DNA of 64,000 nt from contig NC_030992.1 in the NCBI RefSeq assembly GCF_000149955.1, positions 2,345,477-2,409,476 on the forward strand. The letters are read 5' to 3'. Below the pieces are notes generated by a model. The model made no database searches and was not told the DNA's origin. It worked only from the letters and a program-made list of their open reading frames with translations. Within the stretch, counting starts at the first letter, position 1. Each line of letters opens with the position of its first letter. Source of the DNA: Fusarium oxysporum f. sp. lycopersici 4287. Lineage: Eukaryota; Ascomycota; Sordariomycetes; Hypocreales; Nectriaceae. Positions 57,601 through 64,000 of the stretch are shown in pieces. The position numbers were made by a program, and so were the translations under genes.

Positions 57601-60600
57601 TTGGTACCGACGCTGAGGTAATGCCCGGAGGATCGGAGATGTCTTGCCTACCCTCTAACTCAATACCGCACCGGTGGTAGTGGAAGTGGCATCACTGAGA
57701 ATCATTGACGAACATTACGGTCTCGGCTGTTCTGCACTGTGCTCGTCTTGATTACTGCAATCTGCTTGTCGTTATTCCACATGAAATCCTCGGCGCTGGC
57801 GACCTCTTGATGTAGAAGTCGGTAGGTAGGCACCCCAATGCAGTGTAGGTACTTTCTATCTCAGGTACCCGTCATTGCCTCTAGGTTCTGACTCGGTTGA
57901 GAAAAACAGGGTGGCTATGGCTGCGGCCGCGGCTAATACCCGTACGGCACAGTACAGAAAGACAGTTGTTGTAGGCAACTCATTGATTCTGCACAAGAAT
58001 ATCATAACTAATTAATTATAAATGACTGGCCATCGGGCCTCGACTCATCCGAGTGGTTACACAACGTGCGGCGGCAACTTGACAAGTCGTGTTTGTGGAC
58101 CAAGATATGTACGTCCGGATAATATGGACGAGAAAAGAAGGGCGTGAAGAGTTTCCCATCCAGGCAACTTAGCCATTGTTATGTTCCCACCGGTGCCCTG
58201 CCAATTTATAAGTTATGGTACGTAATGGGAGGAACTGTACTCCGTATTCACTGAGTTGCTATAGCTCCTTGCCTAGAGGAAAGCTTAAGGTAGGTCGGCA
58301 TAGTAGAGGTAAGGTTGAGCGGTATCTAAGGTATGGATGTTTAATTCGAATCTCACTGGAAGGAACTGAACTTATCAAAAAGAAACTTAGCCGGATGCAG
58401 GCAATAATACCTGGCTAAGGTACAGTGAGATGATAAGGTGGCACAGTGTGCAAGAATACCGATACCGACACAGATAGGTAAGGTAACCTACTTGCTACCT
58501 GAGGTGATTGTACAAGAACTCAAGAGATGCATAAGTTTGGGGATTTTGCACAGTGGTAGCCATGGCCTGATGCTTGATAGAATAAACAGAGGTACTTGCT
58601 GCAATTCATGGGTAAAGCAAGGGGAAGGATCATTATTTGTCTGTAGCCCAAAAGATGACCAAGTATATACACACTGTATGCCTGTATGCCGCGGCCACCA
58701 CGTTTCCCAAGTTTCTTGCACCAAACTCAATTTCTGATATGCCGAAGCCCAAGAGCCGAGACTTCTGCACATCGCCCAACTTCTCAGTTTAACTTGGCCA
58801 CTAGCAATGAAGAATAAAGTTCTCCTCGGTAACGACACTGTGCAGTGTAGAATGCATCGTGATCTATACACTCGAGAATTGGACATTCTTTTGCTAATGT
58901 TCGTTATCGCACCTAACTGTTTGTTATCTTTACCTCTCAGCGTTTCTTCCAGTGTCCTTTGGCTTGTCAAGCCGAGGCATGATGAGTTCCCTGCAGATTA
59001 TTGCCAAAAGGTCCAGATCATGGCAACGATATCTGCATTCCGTCCTATCAAGTATCCGGCTTCAATTGTTCCAACGTCTGGACGGGGACCCTTGATCCTT
59101 TTGGCCCCTCCCGAGTCCCTCCACTCCCCCCTCCTTCTCTCCAGCACCCGTGAACCCCACCCACCACCCCATCCGTCAGGTCAACAGGGGCGTTGTCGCT
59201 CTGGATCGCTGTAGCACGTAATGTAACCTGCTGCGGTGCCCACTATAGCACTGTTACGCTGCAGAGAGATGCAGATTGCTCTTCGTTGCGCTACTGGACG
59301 CTCCGCTATGCTCTGTACGATGGATGGATCATGCCAAGTCCAGGGATCTTGTCCGGGTGGGCGTTACCGATGCATGCGAAGCACGAGGTGAGTGGATGAG
59401 CTCGACAGGAGTGGTAAGAGGCGGTACAAGGGTGAAGAAAGAGCGAATGGCTGATTCAAGGATATAAACTTGCAACGTTTCCCACGCATCGCCGTCAATT
59501 TTCTTCTAGCTTGTTCGCTCACTAGAACTTTCCAGATCGCTCACTCACTTGTCTGCTCTTTTCAACAAACGTCGGTTCATCGACTCAACGAATCTCACGA
59601 AAGAGGCAGTGGGTTTCCTCTGGCTGACATCAGGCTGCCTGGAATTGTGCTGTCTGATAAACCGAGATTTACCAAGAGACCGTGTCTATCACCGAGACGA
59701 CACTACCTAGCCCAGAAACATTTCTGTTTTGGTCGTTGCGTTTGGCTTGCTTGTTGATTGTGGTGAATCTTGACATTTTTTTTGTCTATCCAAACTGCTG
59801 AGACTCTTATCTCAATACGAGGGACTATCCTTGTCAGGATTGAGTTCGAGGCTACTGTCTGTCCATTCGTACACCATCTGCGCCAGCCACCAGTCAGAGA
59901 CTTTGGTCAACAAGAGCATATGATAAGGAGCCCGGTAGAGCCCGACTTCTTTGTCTTCGCCCTTCCTTCGCGAGGCAATTGCAGCTACTTGCGAGGTTCT
60001 CTTCTGCGAAGTTCCTTTCGAGCAACCGTCGCAGCGCCAACGCCCGCAGAAACTGTCCCAGGTCAAGGACTAAAACAACCTGGCTCCCGGCTAGGTCACT
60101 GTCTAGGCCGGCCCCACCCAATTGCTTTTTGGGCGTTAAAGATCCATTGCCCGTCCTACCACGACAAGCTTTAATCTTTAAATTGGATCTCGAAGCGGGC
60201 TGTGTCTCGAGCCAAGCAGGGTGTGCTTCATACCTACTTAGTACCTTACCTACTACTCAGAGTCATATTTGGGTACGTCATTTCCTGCTTCCAATTGACA
60301 TCTTGGTTCCTCACATCCTCCCCTGTCTCCCACAGACAAATGAGCTACTCTGTTTCACTTGAGGACCAAATATCGTGATTGTCTTGGATTGCGCATTTGA
60401 CTTACAACCCATTCTGCTCTGTAGGTATAAAGATATCAAGATCCACCTTCCTCAATTGAAGTTTTCAGTTCGGCGTTGAGCAGCATCTTCCGCTCGCTTC
60501 TCCGGCCAACTCAGCTCAATTCAGTTCGACTTGATTCGATTTGAACCTTCCTCTACGACTCGCATCTGTACTCAAAGGCCTCACCTGCACATAAGGAAGA

Positions 60601-60651
60601 GACAGGTAGCAGGGCGAGCTTGAGAATAGGTGATATCAATCGTCCGCTCTT

Positions 60652-60672
60652 TTCTTCTTCTTCTTCTTCTTC
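60652..60672. repeat. (TTC)7 microsatellite in SPX gene leader
   Basis: Seven TTC units about 65 bp before the SPX start codon, within a pyrimidine-rich leader. Confidence 0.85.
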
Positions 60673-60735
60673 TCTCTGTCGTTTTAGTTGACGTCCGTTC
60701 CCTTGATTGCCGAATTTTGTTATTATTGATCAGAC

Positions 60736-62337
60736 ATGAAGTTTGGCGACCACCTCGAAAGAGAGTCTGTTCCAGAATGGAGTCTTCGTAGGTTTTAATG
60801 CTCTCCATCGAAACAATTCCGGTATACTGATCAATTGCTTCTTGATTTAGATAACCTCGACTACAATTCCATTAAGCATGAGATCAAGATGCACACGACG
60901 CGCGACCAGGCCACGGCTATGGCCATTCCCGGACAAAAGGATGAGGCTCTTTCGCGATTCGAGGATGGCTTATATATGGAGCTTGATCGTCAGCATGAAA
61001 GACTGCAGTTATTTGTTTCAAGCAAAGCAGATGAGATTTCGCGCCGATTAGGTATGTCATGGACTTGTAGTTCTGCGCCACGTCTTGAGTGGCACGCGAC
61101 CACATGCCAAATCTAACACCTCCATAGAATACCTCGCCAAGAATATCGATCGTTGGGCATCAAAGAACCAGGAACAGCTCGCCGGTGATTCTGCCATCAA
61201 GCACCACAGACGTTTCACCAAGTACGAGCGTGAATTGGTTCGTTGTGGTAGTGACATTCAATCCCTCGAGCGCTTCGTCAAGGCTCAGACTGTCGCCTTC
61301 CGCAAGATCACCAAAAAATACAAGGTACGTCATCATGACTGCTTCGTGTGAATTTGACATCTGGATGAACGTAGTGACTGATCACTCACTTACAGAAATG
61401 GACCGGTTCTACAACCCTCGGTATTCGTCTCTATGAGAACGTTCTCTCCGATCCGAAAAGTTTCACTCGCCGTGACTTTTCCTCCTTACAACAACGTTAT
61501 GACGACATCACATGCACACTGAACGCTGCCGCTCCCGCATTGAGCGAACCTAGCTCACCAGAATCCCAAGCTCAGTCATACCGACGTCAATCTCTTTCAG
61601 GATCTCTCAACTCGACAAATCGTCACCCCACCAGCCGCGCTCAACCTACGTTCGATTTCTTGCCTCCACCGCAGATGGAAGAACCTGCCAAATACTGGAA
61701 CGAATATGACGATGGAAGTGAATGTGCAGCTGATGATGATGGATATGCTATCTATATAAATCCAGATGAAAGCACTAGTTTTCCGGGATTCGGCTACCTG
61801 CAGAATATCTTCAAAGCACCCATGAACAAGGCAAGGGGTTGGTTCAAGCGCAACAACACCCGGGAGCGCCAGTCTCTACTTGGTGCCAATCATTCACCTT
61901 ACCAATACTCCAGCACGACCTTCAACAGCAGCGAGTCGGACGAGGAAGCAGGATATGCTAGTTCAGATGGCTTCCCCGCGACTGGATATGCCACACACTA
62001 TGCCCTTCCCAGCCTAAATCAACAGCAAGCACATTTGTACCGTGAGAAGACCTTGTTTTGGGGTACGATTAGCTCCTTTGCCGTGTCTTTCCTGCTCCTC
62101 CTCGTCGCCGGCACGCTTATTTCTACCGGTCGACACAGGCTCAGAGCTGAAGTTGACGCGGGCGTTACTGTTGGCGTTGTTGCGAGCTTGTTCACCGCCT
62201 GTAGTGCCCTCGGTATGACGCTATACCGGCACGACCGACTGTCATTTCCACATCTACTGGCGGTTTGGACTACGTTCGTCGCATCATGTATCCTCAATGG
62301 CATGCTGCTGATTTTGGTCGTGGGAAACTCCCCGTAA
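60736..62337 (+). CDS. SPX-domain membrane protein
   Basis: Four exons (60736-60787, 60851-61051, 61128-61324, 61396-62337) give 463 residues. The N-terminus MKFGDHLERESVPEWSLHNL and DYNSIKHEIK, then RFEDGLYMELDRQHERLQLF and FRKITKKYKKWTG across the splices, form an SPX domain (about 1-165). SPX domains sense inositol pyrophosphates and so phosphate status. A Ser/Pro/Asp-rich linker (about 185-345) follows, then three transmembrane helices (about 365-460). There is no VTC-type polymerase tunnel domain and no EXS domain. It resembles an SPX sensor joined to a VTC1-like three-helix anchor; a vacuolar or other membrane role in phosphate balance is inferred. The convergent neighbour is the transcription factor gene. 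Confidence 0.85.
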
Positions 62338-62819
62338 TGCGTAAAGGACGAAAGGTTATCCTGAATCCATCGAACCTTCATGATCTCAAAAAGACTGAGC
62401 CACAGTTGAGACGCTTAATGTTTGCATGTGAGCGATTATTTTCATGGATTGTGTTATTTGTTGAGCGTTTTCCAAGTTATAGGAGCGATGCTTGGGCATT
62501 TTGCTTTCCACGCCGATAGACTGAGAAGCCGGCCGTCTGGTTGGAGGTGGCGTGTACTATGATCGTGCATATGCTTTGGTATACGCATTTATCTTCGATT
62601 GTAAACGAATAGAAATAATTAAAACCTCGCGGTATGCCAAGCTAATGAAGCAATATCTCGTTTTATGGAGCTGTGGTGTAAGAGCTCAAAAAGCTGTCAA
62701 TATTACCAAGGAGGTCTTGCAATTCGTCCTGGTTAATACCCAATATATCGTCGTTTCGGTTGGATGGCATGATGTGATGATAAGCATGGTGCGTTTAAAT
62801 AGCTTTCGTCGTGGTTGTC
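62338..62819. other. Convergent intergenic region
   Basis: 480 bp of 3' flank for the SPX gene and the transcription factor gene; no other feature seen. Confidence 0.4.
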
Positions 62820-64000
62820 TCATTCGTCCATGAAGCACCATTGTGTCTCGTCAGCGTCCGCTAGAAACAGTTCAACCTTGTTGACAAGTTGTCCTGTATA
62901 GAGTCAGATGCCTTTCCACTATGTCGTTTTCTGCTCTACGGCTCGATCCTAAACGGCGCGCTTTGCTAGTAGCCTAAGAACTTACCAGCGACTCCCCATC
63001 TCTTAGCAAAAAAGTGCAATGACGCAAATATGTTGTGAAATCTTGTGTCAGCTTCAGGGATTAGATGCTCGAGGTGGCTCAGGACCATGAGGCAGTGGTA
63101 TGCCGAGTATGGCGTGACAGGTGAGCAGGGAGCGAGAAGGTGAGGGCGATGGGCGAGTTGATCGTTCAAGTCGGTTGTAGTGTCGGCAATGATACGAATT
63201 GTGAAATTAAGACCGGCGATGGCTTTAGGGGCGATGTCATCGGCGGTTGGAGAAAAGGGTCCTGCAGCGGATATGGTGTTGGCCGCGCGAAGCTGGCGAC
63301 AGTAAAGGAACAGAAGGAGGCTAGGTCAATTGTTAGTTCGTTTCAAGAACTAGGAAAGAGACATTATTTGGCTGTGCTTCTTGTCCCAGGGTCCGTCTTA
63401 CCATGTACAAGTGGCGAAACACTCGTAGAAATCTCCCCAACGAGAAGTCTGCATGATCATAGCCTCGACAAGAGCACGTGTTGCAATATCTAGCTCGACA
63501 TACTCCTCTAACAAGGCATTGGGGTTCCCTTGGGGTTTCGGAGAATAGGCTCTTGTATAGAGCATTGCACATTGACAATTTCTTTGGAATGGCCCCAGAG
63601 GTACCGAAGGGGCCACGCTCGCAGGGTGTCGCTGAACAGAACGCGTGGGCGATTGATTCTGATTGTGCCAAATGAGATTGCTTGTTGGCAGTAGATCATC
63701 GGCGGCTGGGGACGGCACTTGAAGTGGCATATGGATGAGAGAACAATCGAAACTGGTCGTGCTGGCAATACTGGTGTCGCTGTCACATTCGTCACGCCAG
63801 AGCAGGAGAACTGCTCTGTCGGCATTCACAAGGCTCTTGAACAGAGTGGGCAGCCGGTACCAGAAAGGCTCGACGAGATGACCATGGCCATGGTGTTTGC
63901 ATCTCCAATACTCACATACGCACGCATTACATCACCGTGGCCAAACTCAAAGAGTGCCAGCAGGATGGAACATTGGACAAGTTCAATGCTAGGAGCAGAA
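62820..64000 (-). CDS. Fungal-specific transcription factor (Zn2Cys6 class), 5' partial and probably disrupted
   Basis: C-terminal regulatory part of a fungal transcription factor; the DNA-binding start lies beyond the right edge. From the right, the frame reads [20 protein letters not shown] and then [14 protein letters not shown], the middle homology helices of this class. At 63880-63752 it is interrupted by an inverted helicase fragment that introduces a stop at 63826-63828. Left of it the factor resumes in another frame ([17 protein letters not shown], then [19 protein letters not shown]). It continues through two good introns (63321-63401 and 62894-62985) to [20 protein letters not shown] and the end at 62820. 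The clean exons suggest recent damage, but a rescue by alternative splicing cannot be excluded. Family assignment is firm in general, target unknown. Confidence 0.7.
63752..63880 (+). other. Inverted fragment of a Prp5/DDX46-like DEAD-box helicase
   Basis: 43 codons on the plus strand, antisense to the surrounding transcription factor, read [20 protein letters not shown] and then [13 protein letters not shown]. This is the end of helicase motif VI (HRxGRTGRAG) plus the following strand and the KALEQSG-VP helix typical of the splicing helicase Prp5/DDX46. The upstream half of motif VI is absent and the frame leaves helicase sequence after DEM. So it is an isolated piece, not an exon of a complete gene. 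The left junction shares TCGAA with both presumed sources. Confidence 0.8.

Larger units (their letters stand above)
53542..60735. other. 7.2-kb gene-poor block
   Basis: No recognisable protein gene. Contents seen: MITE copy B (54460-54606), a C13 run (54714-54726), several TAGGTA/TACCTA motifs (about 54482, 57825, 57845, 58290, 60235), and a (TTC)7 microsatellite at 60652-60672. An ATG ORF of 83 codons at 56869-57120 is unrecognised. The last kilobase is pyrimidine-rich and probably the SPX gene's leader. Confidence 0.5.

Noticed and set aside
58300..58365. tRNA-like TTCGAATC with a possible A-box
   Set aside because: B-box match is imperfect and no acceptor or anticodon stems form.
63398..63829. 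143-codon minus-strand ORF as an independent gene
   Set aside because: It crosses the helicase junction and starts at a GTG; it is better explained as transcription factor exon fused to antisense helicase sequence.

Overview
The window is nuclear DNA of a filamentous ascomycete, most likely a Sordariomycete close to Fusarium. Most genes carry short introns (about 48-90 nt, GTAAGT/GTATGT-type donors, CTAAC-type branch points). Proteins match filamentous-fungal orthologues, and intergenic DNA repeats the TACCTAGGTA motif common in these genomes. No prokaryotic-style operon, rRNA, CRISPR array or convincing tRNA was seen. All gene models below were spliced by eye; every joined reading frame closes on a multiple of three.

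Bases 1-28,400 are dense in conserved housekeeping genes: MIM2-like outer-membrane import factor (-), eIF2 beta (+), NUP133 (-), the mitochondrial ATPase AFG1 (+), a TRAPPC2-like subunit (-), mitochondrial malonyl transferase MCT1 (-), AP-3 mu (-), a DMAC1-like membrane protein (+), exosome RRP4 (+), fatty aldehyde dehydrogenase (-), a degenerate Ras-like protein (-), mitoribosomal mS35 with an apparent frameshift (-), ALG13 (+) and the WD40 protein AIP1 (-). Five of these act in mitochondria.

Bases 28,400-53,600 are looser: a GPI-anchored CFEM-like protein (+), AHC1 (-), an Alba-fold protein (+), polyphosphate subunit VTC1 (-), a Tctex-type dynein light chain (+), an F-box protein (+), a type II membrane glycosyltransferase (-), two unrecognised coding-like ORFs and a KpsF/KdsD-like sugar-phosphate isomerase (+).

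Bases 53,600-64,000 are gene-poor: 7 kb without a recognisable gene, an SPX-domain membrane protein (+), then the 3' part of a fungal-specific transcription factor gene (-) running off the right edge. Its middle holds a 129-bp inverted piece of a DEAD-box helicase (Prp5/DDX46-like). Two copies of one short inverted-repeat element (MITE-like, 4-bp target duplications) lie at 9.5 kb and 54.5 kb.

The most noteworthy items are the helicase fragment inside the transcription factor gene, the MITE pair, the mS35 frameshift, the CFEM-like cysteine pattern, the bacterial-type isomerase and a Pho4-type E-box upstream of VTC1.
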